Assembly (NCBI RefSeq): GCF_030817275.1 | Contig: NZ_JAUSZD010000002.1 | Span: 1,984,001 to 2,048,000 of the forward strand | Length of the DNA: 64,000 bases | Reading direction: 5' to 3' | From: Paenibacillus sp. V4I7 | GTDB taxonomy: Bacteria; Bacillota; Bacilli; Paenibacillales; NBRC-103111 | Part shown: in pieces, positions 51,441 to 61,857 of the stretch | How the letters are laid out: each line of letters begins with the position of its first letter | How positions within the stretch are numbered: position 1 is the stretch's first letter | The notes under the pieces: generated by a model | Told to the model about the DNA's origin: nothing | What the model saw: only the letters and a program-made list of their open reading frames with translations | Database searches by the model: none | Position numbers and translations under genes: made by a program

Positions 51441-52988
51441 ATGTATACACCTGAAATTCAAGAAGTTATTCGTTTGGCTAAAGATTACAATCTCATTCCT
51501 GTTGTGCGTCATTTATTAGCAGATACTGAAACCCCGATACGTGTATTTCAACATCTTTACCAAGAACCGCGTGCGTTCCTCCTAGAAAGTGTTGAGGGCG
51601 GCGTGAAATGGGCCCGATATTCCTTTATCGGCAGCGATCCCTTCTTGATGATTAAAGCGAAGCATGGGAAAACCATGGTTGAAACACAATCCGAGAATAA
51701 GGTTTTGGACGAGAAGCCAATCGATGTGTTGAAAGCCTATCTGAGATCCTACTCCAGTCCTCAGCTTGCGGACTTGCCGCGTTTTACAGGCGGTGCCGTC
51801 GGATTCTTCGGATACGATCTGCTTCAGTACTATGAGAATCTCCCAGCTCATCAAATTGATGATTTACAAATGAATGACATTCAATTCATGTTCTGTGATC
51901 AAGTCATTGTTTTCGATCATTTCAAACAGCAGATCAAAGTGATTGCCAATGTGCACGTACAACCTTTTGCAACGGATGCTGACATTGTAAAAGCGTATCA
52001 TGCGACTTGTGAGAAAATCGATGCCACAATCGAGAAGATCAAGCGCCCGCTTGGCTCCGAGACGATGACTCACAATCCGATTGTATCGGAACCGGATCTC
52101 GGCGATATTCGATCCAACATCACGAAAGAAAAGTATATTGCCAACGTGAATAAAGCGAAGGAATACATTCGAGCTGGTGATATTTTCCAAGTTGTGTTGT
52201 CACAGCGTTTTGAAATGGAAACGACCGTCTCGCCTTTGCAAGTGTATCGAGTACTGCGTACGATGAATCCTTCTCCTTATATGTACGTGCTCAAAATGGA
52301 TGATGAAGTCGTCGTTGGCACCTCGCCGGAGCTGTTGGTTCGCGTTGAAGAAGAGAAGGTAGAGACACGACCAATTGCTGGTACAAGACCTAGAGGGAAG
52401 ACGCCAGAGGAAGATCTTGCACTGGAAAAAGAATTGCTCGCAGATGAGAAAGAACGCGCTGAACATTTGATGTTGGTTGACTTAGGTCGCAACGACATCG
52501 GGCGTGTATCGGAATTCGGAACGGTGAAGTGCGATACATTCATGGACATTGAACGGTATTCACACGTCATGCATATCGTTTCTAACGTTTCTGGTAAAAT
52601 TGCAAAAGACAAAGATTTCTTCGATGCTTTTCTTTCCTGTATGCCTGCAGGGACGGTGTCTGGAGCGCCGAAGCTGAGAGCTATGGAGATTATTGCTGAG
52701 CTGGAGCCAGAATCCCGCGGTGCTTATGCCGGAGCAATTGGTTACCTAGGATTTTCGGGGAATTTGGACACTTGTATTACAATCCGTACGATTATCTTCA
52801 AAAATGGCAAAGCCTATGTGCAAGCCGGAGCCGGTATTGTATGGGATTCAATTCCTGAAAGTGAATACCAAGAAACGGTTAATAAAGCGACAGCTTTGCT
52901 TAAATCAATTCGGATGGCAGAGGCCATGTTCAGCCCTGAGCCTAGACCAGTTAGTGATATTAACAAAGATTATTTTGTTAACTCTTAA
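51441..52988 (+). CDS. trpE: Anthranilate synthase component I
   Basis: A protein of 515 residues, ATG at 51441 after GAGAGGGGATGTTTCC. Chorismate-binding domain motifs: GDIFQVVLSQRFE, NPSPYMYVL, GTSPELLVRVE, RPIAGTRPRG, LMLVDLGRNDIGRVS, and GTVSGAPKLRAMEII. It makes anthranilate together with TrpG/PabA, which is not in this operon, as in B. subtilis. Expression is controlled by TRAP attenuation upstream. Confidence 0.96.
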   Translation: MYTPEIQEVIRLAKDYNLIPVVRHLLADTETPIRVFQHLYQEPRAFLLESVEGGVKWARYSFIGSDPFLMIKAKHGKTMVETQSENKVLDEKPIDVLKAYLRSYSSPQLADLPRFTGGAVGFFGYDLLQYYENLPAHQIDDLQMNDIQFMFCDQVIVFDHFKQQIKVIANVHVQPFATDADIVKAYHATCEKIDATIEKIKRPLGSETMTHNPIVSEPDLGDIRSNITKEKYIANVNKAKEYIRAGDIFQVVLSQRFEMETTVSPLQVYRVLRTMNPSPYMYVLKMDDEVVVGTSPELLVRVEEEKVETRPIAGTRPRGKTPEEDLALEKELLADEKERAEHLMLVDLGRNDIGRVSEFGTVKCDTFMDIERYSHVMHIVSNVSGKIAKDKDFFDAFLSCMPAGTVSGAPKLRAMEIIAELEPESRGAYAGAIGYLGFSGNLDTCITIRTIIFKNGKAYVQAGAGIVWDSIPESEYQETVNKATALLKSIRMAEAMFSPEPRPVSDINKDYFVNS

Positions 52989-53015
52989 GGGAGAGAAGGA
53001 GAGGAGACTCAAGTC

Positions 53016-54056
53016 ATGAGTGGACTTATTCATATACAGCAAGCGCTCGGGAAAGTCATTAGCGGTAATCATTTGTCGCGTGAGGAAGCGCGCGGCGTCA
53101 TGTCTGAAATCATGGACGGTGCGGCGACTCCGGCTCAAATCGGCAGCCTGCTTACAGCACTTCGGATCAAAGGAGAGACGCTGGAGGAGATTACGGGATT
53201 CGCAGAAGCGATGCGGAGCAAAGCTGTTCAGGTCAACGTACGCCAGAATGATCTACTGGATACATGCGGAACTGGCGGAGATGGCGCAGAGACGTTCAAT
53301 ATCTCCACAACGGCTGCGATTGTCGCATCTGCTGGCGGAATCCGCGTAGCGAAACATGGCAATCGGGCGATGTCGAGCAAAAGCGGAAGCGCAGATGTCC
53401 TTGAAGCTCTTGGCGTGAAGATTACGTTAAGCGGTGAACAAGCGGCTAAATGCCTAGACAAAACAGGAATCTGCTTCATGTTTGCCCAAGCGTACCATCA
53501 ATCCATGAAGCATGTGGCGGCACCTCGGCGCGAGTTAGGCTTTAGAACGGTATTCAACCTGCTTGGGCCGTTGACTAATCCTGCGGGCGCTGACCGTCAA
53601 GTGCTTGGTGTATTCGACAGTACGAAAACCGAGCTGATTGCACAAGCGCTGCAAGCTCTTGGACTGAAACGAGCGTTGGTCGTCGCAAGCGAGGATGGAT
53701 TGGATGAATTCAGCATTTCGGCACCTACGAAAGTAACGGAACTGAAAGCTGACACCATTAGTACTTATATCATTACTCCGGATGATCTTGGTTTACGCGC
53801 ACATAGCATCAAAGATGTAGCGGGTGGAGATGCGATACTAAACGCTGAAATCATTCGTCATATTTTTGCTGGTGAGAAGGGCCCTTATCGCGATATCGTA
53901 CTAGCAAACACAGCGGCCTGCTTCTATGTGACGGGGCAAGTCGGAACCCTTCAACAGGGTGTGAAATTAGCGGCTGATGTCATTGATTCAGGTCGTGCGG
54001 AACAAAAATTGAACGATTTAATCCAATATACAGGAGAACTATGCCATGTTTCTTGA
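53016..54056 (+). CDS. trpD: Anthranilate phosphoribosyltransferase
   Basis: A protein of 346 residues, ATG at 53016 after GAGAAGGAGAGGAG. PRPP site [38 protein letters not shown], and [10 protein letters not shown] are diagnostic. It joins anthranilate to PRPP. The 3' end overlaps trpC by 11 bases, indicating coupled translation. Confidence 0.95.
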   Translation: MSGLIHIQQALGKVISGNHLSREEARGVMSEIMDGAATPAQIGSLLTALRIKGETLEEITGFAEAMRSKAVQVNVRQNDLLDTCGTGGDGAETFNISTTAAIVASAGGIRVAKHGNRAMSSKSGSADVLEALGVKITLSGEQAAKCLDKTGICFMFAQAYHQSMKHVAAPRRELGFRTVFNLLGPLTNPAGADRQVLGVFDSTKTELIAQALQALGLKRALVVASEDGLDEFSISAPTKVTELKADTISTYIITPDDLGLRAHSIKDVAGGDAILNAEIIRHIFAGEKGPYRDIVLANTAACFYVTGQVGTLQQGVKLAADVIDSGRAEQKLNDLIQYTGELCHVS

Positions 54057-54843
54057 TAAAATTGTTGCCACCAAGCGGGCAGAGGTTGAAGCGATGAGCA
54101 GCTTTTCGATCAAGGATGCTGAGAAGTTAATCTCGGACCTGCCTCCTTGTTTAGGCTTTGAACAAGCGTTAACTACACGGAAAAACCGTGTGATGGGTCT
54201 TATTGCAGAAGTAAAGAAAGCCTCCCCATCTAAAGGATTGATTCGTGAAGATTTTGATCCAGTTCGTTTAGCGGAAGCCTATGAAAGGGCGGGCGCAGAT
54301 TGTATCTCCGTTCTGACGGATGTGGACTACTTCCAAGGCAGTAACGAGTACTTGAAAGCCGTTCGTAATGCAGTGAATGTGCCGTTGCTTCGTAAGGATT
54401 TCACCATTGATCCGAAGCAAATTTATGAAGCGCGCTTGATTGGCGCCGATGCTATTTTGCTGATTGCTGCCATTTTAACGACAGATCAAATGAAGCAGTA
54501 TTTGAAGTTGGCTGGTGATCTTGGTCTAGATGCGCTTGTTGAGGTTCATGATCGTGAGGAGCTGGAACGTGCGCTGGAATTGGATACTCAATTGATTGGC
54601 ATCAACAATCGGAATTTGAAAACATTTGTTACCGACTTAGGTACAACAGAGGAACTGATTCAATTCATTCCAGCAGGGAAAACTGTCGTCAGTGAAAGTG
54701 GCATTTCTACTGTCAAAGATATGGCTTATTTACAGCAAGTTGGTGCTCAAGCTGTTTTAATCGGCGAGCATTTCATGCGACAACCTATTGTTGAGCAAGC
54801 CGTTCATGATCTGATGGGTACGAAAGTTCAAAGGGCGAAGTAG
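54046..54843 (+). CDS. trpC: Indole-3-glycerol phosphate synthase
   Basis: A protein of 265 residues with the TIM-barrel motifs [58 protein letters not shown] and VSESGIS. It closes the indole ring. RBS GAGGAGAA-like bases lie inside trpD. Confidence 0.95.
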   Translation: MFLDKIVATKRAEVEAMSSFSIKDAEKLISDLPPCLGFEQALTTRKNRVMGLIAEVKKASPSKGLIREDFDPVRLAEAYERAGADCISVLTDVDYFQGSNEYLKAVRNAVNVPLLRKDFTIDPKQIYEARLIGADAILLIAAILTTDQMKQYLKLAGDLGLDALVEVHDREELERALELDTQLIGINNRNLKTFVTDLGTTEELIQFIPAGKTVVSESGISTVKDMAYLQQVGAQAVLIGEHFMRQPIVEQAVHDLMGTKVQRAK

Positions 54844-54867
54844 TTGAAGGAGAAAGAGGCGAATTTG

Positions 54868-55566
54868 ATGGCTGTGGGGACGGTTCCAACGGTAAAAATT
54901 TGTGGACTTCAAAGCGTTGAAGTGTTAAAATCAATCGTGCATTTGCCGATAGCACATATCGGTTTTGTTTTTGCACCGAGCAAGCGGCAAGTTACGGCAG
55001 AGAAGGCTGGAGAACTGATTTCCTTTTTAAAGTCAGAAGAGACAAAAGGGGTATCTATCCCATTAACTGTAGGGGTATTCGTTAATCCGAGCAAGGAGCA
55101 GTTAACCGAGATTCTAACGGTGGCTCCACTTGATGTCGTACAGTTACATAGTCAGGAATCCCCTGATTTTTGCCGATGGGTTCGTGAACATTTTCAGGTG
55201 AAAGTGTTCAAATCCGTTTCAATTTCCAAGACAGAAAACAAAATCCTGGGCTTGGAGGATGTAGCCGCGCAGCTTGACCCTTATAAAGGGACTGTCGATG
55301 CTGTTTTACTGGATACCTTTGACCCTGTGTATGGTGGAGGATCAGGTAAAACCTTTGCTTGGGATTGCATTCCTGTTTATCAGGAGTGGGCGCGTTCTGC
55401 AGGAGTGCCGCTGCTAGTAGCAGGTGGTCTTCAACCTGATAATGTTGATCAATTAGTAACAGCCTATTACCCCGATGGCGTAGATGTTTCCAGCGGCGTC
55501 GAGACCGATGGCGTAAAAGATATAGCCAAAATTACAGCATTTGTGGAAAGGGTGACTCGAAAGTGA
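54868..55566 (+). CDS. trpF: Phosphoribosylanthranilate isomerase
   Basis: A protein of 232 residues from ATG 54868 after AAAGAGGCG; a TTG at 54844 is less likely as it lies before the RBS. Motifs: [53 protein letters not shown] and [11 protein letters not shown]. Slightly longer than usual (about 205-220), with an insertion near residue 120-150. It ends in a 4-base overlap with trpB. Confidence 0.94.
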   Translation: MAVGTVPTVKICGLQSVEVLKSIVHLPIAHIGFVFAPSKRQVTAEKAGELISFLKSEETKGVSIPLTVGVFVNPSKEQLTEILTVAPLDVVQLHSQESPDFCRWVREHFQVKVFKSVSISKTENKILGLEDVAAQLDPYKGTVDAVLLDTFDPVYGGGSGKTFAWDCIPVYQEWARSAGVPLLVAGGLQPDNVDQLVTAYYPDGVDVSSGVETDGVKDIAKITAFVERVTRK

Positions 55567-56759
55567 CGCAAGTACCTGACCAGCATGGCAGATTCGGCAA
55601 GTTCGGCGGCCGTTATGTTCCTGAGACGTTGATGAATGCTTTAATTGAGCTTGAAGAAGCTTATGAACAATATAAAGATGATCCTGAATTTATTGCCGAG
55701 GTGCGCTACTTACAAAAGCAATATTCGGGCCGGCCAACACCGCTTTATTACGCGGAGCGGCTTACGGAGCTTTTAGGCGGAGCCAAAATTTATTTGAAGC
55801 GTGAGGATTTGAACCATACGGGTGCTCACAAAATTAATAACACCATTGGACAAGCGGTTCTCGCTAAACGAATGGGGAAGAAGAAGATTATTGCGGAAAC
55901 TGGAGCTGGTCAGCATGGTGTTGCATCAGCAACGGTAGCTGCTTTAATGGGATTTGAGTGTAAAGTATTCATGGGTGAGGAAGACACGAAGCGTCAGCAG
56001 TTAAATGTTTTCCGTATGAAATTGCTTGGATCTGATGTCATTCCCGTTACGTCTGGTACTCGTACGTTGAAAGATGCTTGTAATGAAACGCTTCGTTACT
56101 GGGTTAGCAATGTTCAGGATACTTATTATATCCTAGGGTCCGTTACTGGACCGCATCCTTACCCCATGATGGTGCGTGATTTCCAACGTGTCATTGGCGA
56201 TGAGTCACGTGAGCAAATCCTTGAAACCGAAGGCAGATTGCCTGATGCTGTAATTGCTTGTGTAGGCGGAGGCAGTAACGCCATGGGTATTTTCTATCCG
56301 TTCGTCCAAGATGAATCAGTGAAACTTATTGGCGTAGAAGCGGCTGGCCGCGGTATTCATACGGAAGAACATGCAGCTACAATGACCAAGGGAACTCCCG
56401 GTGTTTTCCAAGGCTCGCTTAGCTATTTGCTGCAGGATGAGTATGGGCAAGTACTGCCGGCTCATTCCATTTCAGCTGGTTTGGATTACCCCGGTATTGG
56501 ACCGGAGCATTCCTACCTCAAAGATATTGAACGAGCAACGTATTATCCGATCACGGATCAGGAAGCACTAGATGCACTTCAGCTGCTTAGCCGCACAGAA
56601 GGAATAATTCCAGCCTTAGAGAGTGCACATGCCATTGCTCAAACGGTTAAAATAGCTCCTACCATGTCCAAGGATGAAATTATTATCGTAAATCTTTCTG
56701 GACGTGGCGATAAAGATGTTGAATCCATTATGAGCTATCTCGGCATGGGGAGGGAATAA
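55563..56759 (+). CDS. trpB: Tryptophan synthase beta chain
   Basis: A protein of 398 residues, GTG at 55563. The PLP lysine is in [15 protein letters not shown] (near residue 91). Also [27 protein letters not shown], and the phosphate-binding [12 protein letters not shown]. It condenses indole with serine; serine comes from the SerA route, also in this window. trpA follows after 3 bases. Confidence 0.97.
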   Translation: MTQVPDQHGRFGKFGGRYVPETLMNALIELEEAYEQYKDDPEFIAEVRYLQKQYSGRPTPLYYAERLTELLGGAKIYLKREDLNHTGAHKINNTIGQAVLAKRMGKKKIIAETGAGQHGVASATVAALMGFECKVFMGEEDTKRQQLNVFRMKLLGSDVIPVTSGTRTLKDACNETLRYWVSNVQDTYYILGSVTGPHPYPMMVRDFQRVIGDESREQILETEGRLPDAVIACVGGGSNAMGIFYPFVQDESVKLIGVEAAGRGIHTEEHAATMTKGTPGVFQGSLSYLLQDEYGQVLPAHSISAGLDYPGIGPEHSYLKDIERATYYPITDQEALDALQLLSRTEGIIPALESAHAIAQTVKIAPTMSKDEIIIVNLSGRGDKDVESIMSYLGMGRE

Positions 56760-56762
56760 ACG

Positions 56763-57578
56763 ATGAACCGTATTGATAGTCGATTTGCCGAGCTCAAAGA
56801 GCGCGGGGAAACAGCGATGATTCCTTTCTTGACCATCGGAGATCCTTCCCTTGAAGCATCCCTTGAGCTTATTCTGGAAATGGAACGCGCAGGTGCCGAC
56901 TTGATCGAGCTAGGTGTTCCCTATTCCGACCCTTTAGCCGACGGTCCTGTGATTCAACGTTCCTCTGAACGTGCTTTACAGCGCAAAATTTCAATCTTTG
57001 ATGTGATGGATGTCGCTCGTCAGGCTAGAAGCAGAGGTTCTAAGCTGCCTTTCATTCTTTTTACTTACTATAATCCAGTTTTACAAATTGGACTGGATCG
57101 CATTTTCAAAGCGATGCAGGAGAATGAAATCAGCGGCATTATCATTCCCGATCTTCCGTTGGAAGAAGACAGTGAGACAAGAGCGATTGCTGAAGCTAAT
57201 GGGATTCATCTTATTCCGTTGGTTGCGCCAACATCCAATGAGCGCGTTAAACGAATTGCAGCAGGAGCTCGTGGATTCGTCTACTGTGTATCATCACTAG
57301 GTGTAACAGGAGAGCGTGCCGAATTCTTTGGTGGCATTGAGGATTTCCTTGCAACGGTACGGGAAGCTGCTAATGTTCCGATTGTCGTCGGCTTCGGTAT
57401 TTCGAATCGCGAACAGGTTAAGCGCTTTGAAAAGCTTTGTGATGGAGTTGTTGTAGGAAGTGCCATCGTACGAACAATTGAGAACGTACTGCCTCATCTA
57501 GAGAACGATGCTGCTCACCCGGAAGGACTCTTGCAAATTCGTAACTTTGTGGGACAATTAAAACGTTCGGATAACTAA
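56763..57578 (+). CDS. trpA: Tryptophan synthase alpha chain
   Basis: A protein of 271 residues. Catalytic residues lie in LIELGVPYSDPLADGPVIQ (Glu and Asp near residues 50-61). IIIPDLPLEEDSE, LVAPTSNERVK, YCVSSLGVTGER and VGFGISNREQV complete the family set. It releases indole to TrpB through the shared channel. Confidence 0.96.
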   Translation: MNRIDSRFAELKERGETAMIPFLTIGDPSLEASLELILEMERAGADLIELGVPYSDPLADGPVIQRSSERALQRKISIFDVMDVARQARSRGSKLPFILFTYYNPVLQIGLDRIFKAMQENEISGIIIPDLPLEEDSETRAIAEANGIHLIPLVAPTSNERVKRIAAGARGFVYCVSSLGVTGERAEFFGGIEDFLATVREAANVPIVVGFGISNREQVKRFEKLCDGVVVGSAIVRTIENVLPHLENDAAHPEGLLQIRNFVGQLKRSDN

Positions 57579-57595
57579 TTGACGAGGTGACTATC

Positions 57596-58696
57596 ATGAA
57601 ACCGAAACAAACGATTGTACATTTACCTGTCTATCAACCAGGAAAACCTATTGAAGAAGTGAAACGTGAGCTAGGTTTGACAGAAGTGATTAAGCTGGCA
57701 TCTAACGAGAACCCTTTCGGCTCCTCCCCTAAAGTAAAAGCTGCGATAGAAGCGGAATTATCCAACATCAGTTTGTATCCTGATGGGGGCGCTGTGCAAT
57801 TGACAGAAGCTGTAGCTGAATCCCTTGGTGTTGCAACGAATCAGCTTATTTTTGGCGCAGGATCCGATGAAGTCATTCTGATGCTGGCGCGGGCTTTCCT
57901 TGTTCCAGGTGACGAATCCGTTATGGCTACACATACGTTCCCCCAGTACAAGCATAACTGTGAAATCGAAGGGGCTGTGTCCATTGAGGTACCTTTGAAA
58001 GAAGGAACACATGATTTGGATGGCATGCTTGCTGCGATTACGGAACGTACGAAAATCGTTTGGATTTGTAATCCGAACAATCCGACAGGAACGATGAATA
58101 CCGATGCGGAGATTAAGGCGTTTTTGTCCAAAGTTCCAGATCATGTTTTAATTGTTCTTGATGAAGCTTACTGCGAATACAACACGACGGGGGAATTCCC
58201 GGATAGTATAGAACTAATTGGTCAATACCGCAATGTCATAGCATTGCGTACTTTTTCAAAAATTTATGGGTTGGCATCTCTTCGAATTGGTTATGGGATC
58301 GGGCATCCCGATGTTATTCGGTCAATTAATCAAGTGCGAGAACCTTTTAACACAACTAGATTTGCGCAAGCTGCTGCGCTTGCCGCAATTAAAGATCAAG
58401 ATTTTATCCAAAGCTGCCGAGAAGCGAACACGGCTGGCTTACAATACTTAACAGAAGAATTTGGCAAGCTGGGTCTACAGGCATTTCCGGCACATGGTAA
58501 CTTCATCATGGTCAATGTTGGTCGACCTGCAGCAGATGTATTTAATGGTTTGCTGCGCCAAGGAATTATTATTCGTGGAGGTCATATGTTGGGCTTCCCA
58601 ACGTCACTTCGGGTTACAATTGGCTCACGCGAACAGAATGAGAAATTCATTACCGCTCTAACACAAGTGCTTGCTGAGGTTGCTGTTCAGGCCTAA
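57596..58696 (+). CDS. hisC: Histidinol-phosphate aminotransferase
   Basis: A protein of 366 residues from ATG 57596 after GACGAGGTGACTATC. PLP-dependent class II motifs: KLASNENPFGSSPKV, GAGSDEVILMLARAF, NPNNPTGT, DEAYCEY and the lysine in RTFSKIYGLASLRIGYG. In B. subtilis the gene in this position serves both histidine and aromatic amino acid synthesis; the same is likely here given its place between trpA and tyrA. Confidence 0.95.
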   Translation: MKPKQTIVHLPVYQPGKPIEEVKRELGLTEVIKLASNENPFGSSPKVKAAIEAELSNISLYPDGGAVQLTEAVAESLGVATNQLIFGAGSDEVILMLARAFLVPGDESVMATHTFPQYKHNCEIEGAVSIEVPLKEGTHDLDGMLAAITERTKIVWICNPNNPTGTMNTDAEIKAFLSKVPDHVLIVLDEAYCEYNTTGEFPDSIELIGQYRNVIALRTFSKIYGLASLRIGYGIGHPDVIRSINQVREPFNTTRFAQAAALAAIKDQDFIQSCREANTAGLQYLTEEFGKLGLQAFPAHGNFIMVNVGRPAADVFNGLLRQGIIIRGGHMLGFPTSLRVTIGSREQNEKFITALTQVLAEVAVQA

Positions 58697-58719
58697 TTTA
58701 AATCATAAAGGTTGATTTC

Positions 58720-59808
58720 ATGACGAAAATTGCGATATTCGGTGTAGGGCTGATCGGTGGATCACTCGCCTTATGCTATAAAGGAAAACCTGGATTTACA
58801 GTCGTTGGTCACTCACCGAATCCGAAGTCAGTTGAAAAGCTGCTAAAACGGAATGTTGTCGATACGGCAACAACTAATATGGCTGAAGCTGTTGAAGGAG
58901 CGGACTACATTTTTCTATGCGTGCCAGTTGGTATGTTAGAGGAATATGTCCAGCAGCTAGTACAGCTCCCTCTCAAAGACGGTTGTATTATCACAGATGT
59001 CGGCAGTACCAAAGCTTCAATCACCGAGAGTGCAGCATCCTTTGTCAAGGAAAACGTCTACTTTATCGGCGGTCATCCAATGGCAGGCTCCGAACGGCAT
59101 GGGGTGGAGGCAGCTTCCTCGCATCTTTTTGAAAATGCGTTCTATGTTCTGACACCTGCAGAGGGTACACCACAATCTGAGGTTGATCGTCTAACGGAGC
59201 TGCTCAAGAAAACGAAGGCTCAAATTGTTCAAGTAGGCGCCCGTGAACATGATGACATCGTAGGAGCGATCAGCCATTTACCGCATATTATCGCGGTTGC
59301 ATTGGTTAACCAAGTAAGAGGTTATAACGAAACGAATCCGTTGTATCAAAATCTGGCCGCTGGCGGCTTCAGGGATATCACACGTATCGCATCCAGTGAA
59401 CCGATGATTTGGCGCGATATTCTTGTTAACAACAAAGACGTGCTGCTTAAACTGCTCAAGGATTGGAATCTAGAAATGTCGCGCTTTATTAAGTTGCTGG
59501 AGCAAAGTGACGGCGAAGGGATTGCGGAACAATTCCGTATTGCTGGCGAGTTCCGCAGTCAATTGCCTGAACGCAGAAAAGGGATGATTACGTCCTTATT
59601 CGATATTTATGTTGACATTCCCGATCATCCTGGTATCATTGGTCAAATTACAACCTTACTCGGCAATGCTAGAATAAATTTAAGCAACATTCAAATTATT
59701 GAAAGCCGTGAAGATGTTCCAGGTATACTGCGTCTTTCTTTTCGAAATCAGGAAGACGCCGACCGGGCATCTGAGCTGCTCAGTGGGCCATACACAGTGC
59801 ATGTATAA
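58720..59808 (+). CDS. tyrA: Prephenate dehydrogenase with ACT domain
   Basis: A protein of 362 residues, ATG at 58720 after AAAGGTTGATTTC. NAD site IFGVGLIGGSLALCYKG, DVGSTKASITE, GGHPMAGSERHG, and the catalytic HDDIVGAISHLPHIIA. A C-terminal ACT domain (VDIPDHPGIIGQITTLLG) from about residue 297 suggests feedback by tyrosine. The supraoperon ends here; aroE, which follows in B. subtilis, is absent. Confidence 0.95.
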   Translation: MTKIAIFGVGLIGGSLALCYKGKPGFTVVGHSPNPKSVEKLLKRNVVDTATTNMAEAVEGADYIFLCVPVGMLEEYVQQLVQLPLKDGCIITDVGSTKASITESAASFVKENVYFIGGHPMAGSERHGVEAASSHLFENAFYVLTPAEGTPQSEVDRLTELLKKTKAQIVQVGAREHDDIVGAISHLPHIIAVALVNQVRGYNETNPLYQNLAAGGFRDITRIASSEPMIWRDILVNNKDVLLKLLKDWNLEMSRFIKLLEQSDGEGIAEQFRIAGEFRSQLPERRKGMITSLFDIYVDIPDHPGIIGQITTLLGNARINLSNIQIIESREDVPGILRLSFRNQEDADRASELLSGPYTVHV

Positions 59809-59826
59809 CGCTCATCGTCGCATGAT

Positions 59827-59895
59827 AAATAAGCTGTTTTCTTTCCTTTTTTGGACAATTCGAAAAGAGGGAAGGGATCAGCTTATTTTATTTTT
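59827..59895 (+). terminator. Terminator of the aromatic supraoperon
   Basis: AAATAAGCTG ... CAGCTTATTT with an inner CTTTCC/GGGAAG pairing, followed by TATTTTTG. Confidence 0.82.
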
Positions 59896-59981
59896 GTTAA
59901 TAGATTCTCAAGGAAAAAGCTTCGTGATATAATGACATCTGTTCATATATATATTACATATTATATTGTGGGGCGAACGTG

Positions 59982-60851
59982 ATGAAGATCCAATCGGTAG
60001 GGATAAGTATGCTTATTTTGTTAATCGCTTTCATGAATTTTTTACCTTCCCTTGTGCGTGCCAATGATGTCATTTATTCAAACGAAGTTGTCGTACTGGT
60101 ATATCACCATATCGATGATCAAGTACAGGGCTCTGTGACGATTTCGACAAAGCTTTTCGAAAAGCAGTTGGAAGCTATGCAGCGGAAAGGCTATCATTTC
60201 ATTAGCATGGATGAGTTTAAAAGCTTCAAGTCAGAGGGAACGGCAATACATGAAAATGCGATACTTGTAACGTTTGATGATGGTTACAAAAGCTTCTATA
60301 CCAATGCTTTTCCGATACTCAAAAAAATGCGAATACCAGCTGTGAACTTCGTTATTACCAAAGATCTGGACAACCCGGCAGGAACACTTTTACCTTCCTT
60401 GTCTAGAGAAGAGATTAGGAAAATGAGAAAAGAGTACGCTGGTATCGATTTTCAATGTCATTCAGATGGGCTGCATGCGATGAGCAATGGGAAGCCGTTG
60501 TTGACCAACAAAATAACACAAAACGGTGTAACGGAAACAGACGATGAATTCAAAGTAAGAGTTCTGAACGATAGCCGTACGGGTCTTTCTAAGCTGATTG
60601 AATTGAATGGCTCAAAGACCGTCGATTCCTATGCATACCCTTTCGGAAGCTATGATGATCAAACGATTACGTATCTGCAGGAAGTCGGCGTTAAGTTTGC
60701 CTTTACGACTAAATCAGGTATAACTACGAAGGAAACGGATCCTATGCAAATCCCACGGATCAATGCAGGCAGTCCATTCATTCGAGCACATTCCATCAAT
60801 AATTTGATTAAACAAGCAAAAAGGCATCAAATACATCCTATTCAATCTTAA
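59982..60851 (+). CDS. Secreted polysaccharide deacetylase
   Basis: A protein of 289 residues. ATG at 59982 is chosen; a GTG just before (59979) is possible. The signal peptide (about 1-26) is followed by a NodB domain: VVLVYHHIDD, then LVTFDDGYKSFY (catalytic Asp), FQCHSDGLHAMS (metal His-x4-His, seen as H and H here) and YAYPFGSYDD. It is of the YadE/PgaB-like branch acting on exported glycans. Substrate unknown. It has its own promoter region after the tyrA terminator. Confidence 0.87.
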   Translation: MKIQSVGISMLILLIAFMNFLPSLVRANDVIYSNEVVVLVYHHIDDQVQGSVTISTKLFEKQLEAMQRKGYHFISMDEFKSFKSEGTAIHENAILVTFDDGYKSFYTNAFPILKKMRIPAVNFVITKDLDNPAGTLLPSLSREEIRKMRKEYAGIDFQCHSDGLHAMSNGKPLLTNKITQNGVTETDDEFKVRVLNDSRTGLSKLIELNGSKTVDSYAYPFGSYDDQTITYLQEVGVKFAFTTKSGITTKETDPMQIPRINAGSPFIRAHSINNLIKQAKRHQIHPIQS

Positions 60852-60861
60852 AATAATCAGT

Positions 60862-60876
60862 TAGTAAACGTTTTCA
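60862..60876. promoter_or_regulatory. Candidate cre (CcpA) site
   Basis: TAGTAAACGTTTTCA matches WTGNAANCGNWNNCW with one mismatch. It ends 9 bases before the -35 of the small RNA promoter, a position more typical of activation than repression. Confidence 0.35.
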
Positions 60877-60885
60877 AAATATGTA

Positions 60886-60914
60886 TTGACAGAATGAAAC
60901 CGTATACATATAAT
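60886..60914 (+). promoter_or_regulatory. Consensus sigma-A promoter
   Basis: TTGACA (60886-60891), exactly 17 bases, TATAAT (60909-60914): both boxes match fully. It is the best promoter seen in the window. Confidence 0.85.
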
Positions 60915-60920
60915 AAAAGT

Positions 60921-60994
60921 ACAGTATGGTTTCTCTCCACTCCTATCCGATAATCGCACCATAAGTGCAACCGCCGATTCGGCGGTTTTTTTTT
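60921..60994 (+). ncRNA. Candidate small RNA, about 74 nt
   Basis: The perfect promoter is followed only ~50 bases later by AACCGCCG-ATT-CGGCGGTT and a run of eight T or more (60969-60994). No start codon with RBS lies between. The middle is C/U-rich and looks unpaired (TTTCTCTCCACTCCTATCC), then a small GCAC-CATAA-GTGC hairpin. This is the layout of a trans-acting regulator that binds Shine-Dalgarno regions. An attenuated leader of the sigma factor gene downstream is the alternative. Confidence 0.6.
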
Positions 60995-61188
60995 GTGCTT
61001 ATGTACCATATTTTTCTGATTTTATTATATAATGGGAAGGACAGTCTGTTGTTTGCATCAGACACGCAGCAAATTGAACTTTATCCAACAATTTGTCGAA
61101 TCTAGCAGGAATTTCGCGATGAATCAAGAAGGTTTTATAGGCTCGTATTTTATTTAAACGTAAATTCATAATTCTTTTACAAATAACC

Positions 61189-61213
61189 GCAACTTTTCAC
61201 TCCTGCCGCAGTA
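61189..61213 (+). promoter_or_regulatory. Candidate ECF-type promoter before the sigma gene
   Basis: GCAAC (61189-61193), 16 bases, AGTA (61210-61213), similar to the AAC-N16-CGTA pattern of sigma-W-like promoters. It would allow self-activation. The rest of the 60852-61269 gap shows no gene I can support. Confidence 0.4.
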
Positions 61214-61269
61214 CAACATGTATGAGCAGTTGGAGTGGTACCCCGGATCGCTAGGAGGGCCGCCACGTA

Positions 61270-61851
61270 ATGACCGATTCCCAATTGATCAGAGAAATCA
61301 AGGATGGAAATGTTCAACTTTATAATGAACTTATGCGTCGTTACGAGCGTAAAATCCTTGCATTTATATTTCATATGTTAAAGAATACGCAGATGGAAGC
61401 CATTGCTGAAGATCTGTGTAACGAGACTTTTTACAAAGCGTATCGCAGTTTGCATTCTTTCCGTGAAATCGAGGCATCCTTTTCAACTTGGTTGTACACT
61501 ATTGCCCGTAATACGGTTCTGAGTGAGCTGCGCAAAAATAAAAGTGTTCAAGTCTCGCTGGAACAAAGTGGACTGACGCCACATGCATCCTTTGATGCCA
61601 TGCCAGAGCAAGCTATGCTGCGTAATGAGAAAGTGACTATGGTTCGCGAAGCTATTAATAGTTTACCAGAGAAACAACGGTCGGCTTTGATACTTAGAGA
61701 GTACGATCAGATGGATTATCAGGAAATCGCGAACATCTTAGGCCAAACGGTAAGCTCGGTAAAGTCACTCTTGTTTAGAGCAAGGGCATCCGTTAAATTA
61801 CAACTGGATCCTTATTTCGTTGAACCGATATTCGAAGAATCGAAGGGATGA
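61270..61851 (+). CDS. ECF RNA polymerase sigma factor
   Basis: A protein of 193 residues, ATG at 61270 after CTAGGAGGGCCGCCACGTA. Region 2 covers residues ~10-85 (AIAEDLCNETFYKAYRSLHSF and FSTWLYTIARNTVLSELRK). Region 4 covers ~130-185 (INSLPEKQRSALILREYDQM, YQEIANILGQTVSSVKSLLF). It resembles the SigW branch. The anti-sigma factor starts 6 bases later. PrsW, which cuts RsiW-type anti-sigmas, is 40 kb upstream. Confidence 0.93.
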   Translation: MTDSQLIREIKDGNVQLYNELMRRYERKILAFIFHMLKNTQMEAIAEDLCNETFYKAYRSLHSFREIEASFSTWLYTIARNTVLSELRKNKSVQVSLEQSGLTPHASFDAMPEQAMLRNEKVTMVREAINSLPEKQRSALILREYDQMDYQEIANILGQTVSSVKSLLFRARASVKLQLDPYFVEPIFEESKG

Positions 61852-61857
61852 AAGAGC

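Noticed and set aside
61000..61104. A 34-codon frame starting ATG-TAC-CAT after the small RNA terminator
   Set aside because: No ribosome binding site, no recognisable sequence, and it begins next to a terminator; probably chance.
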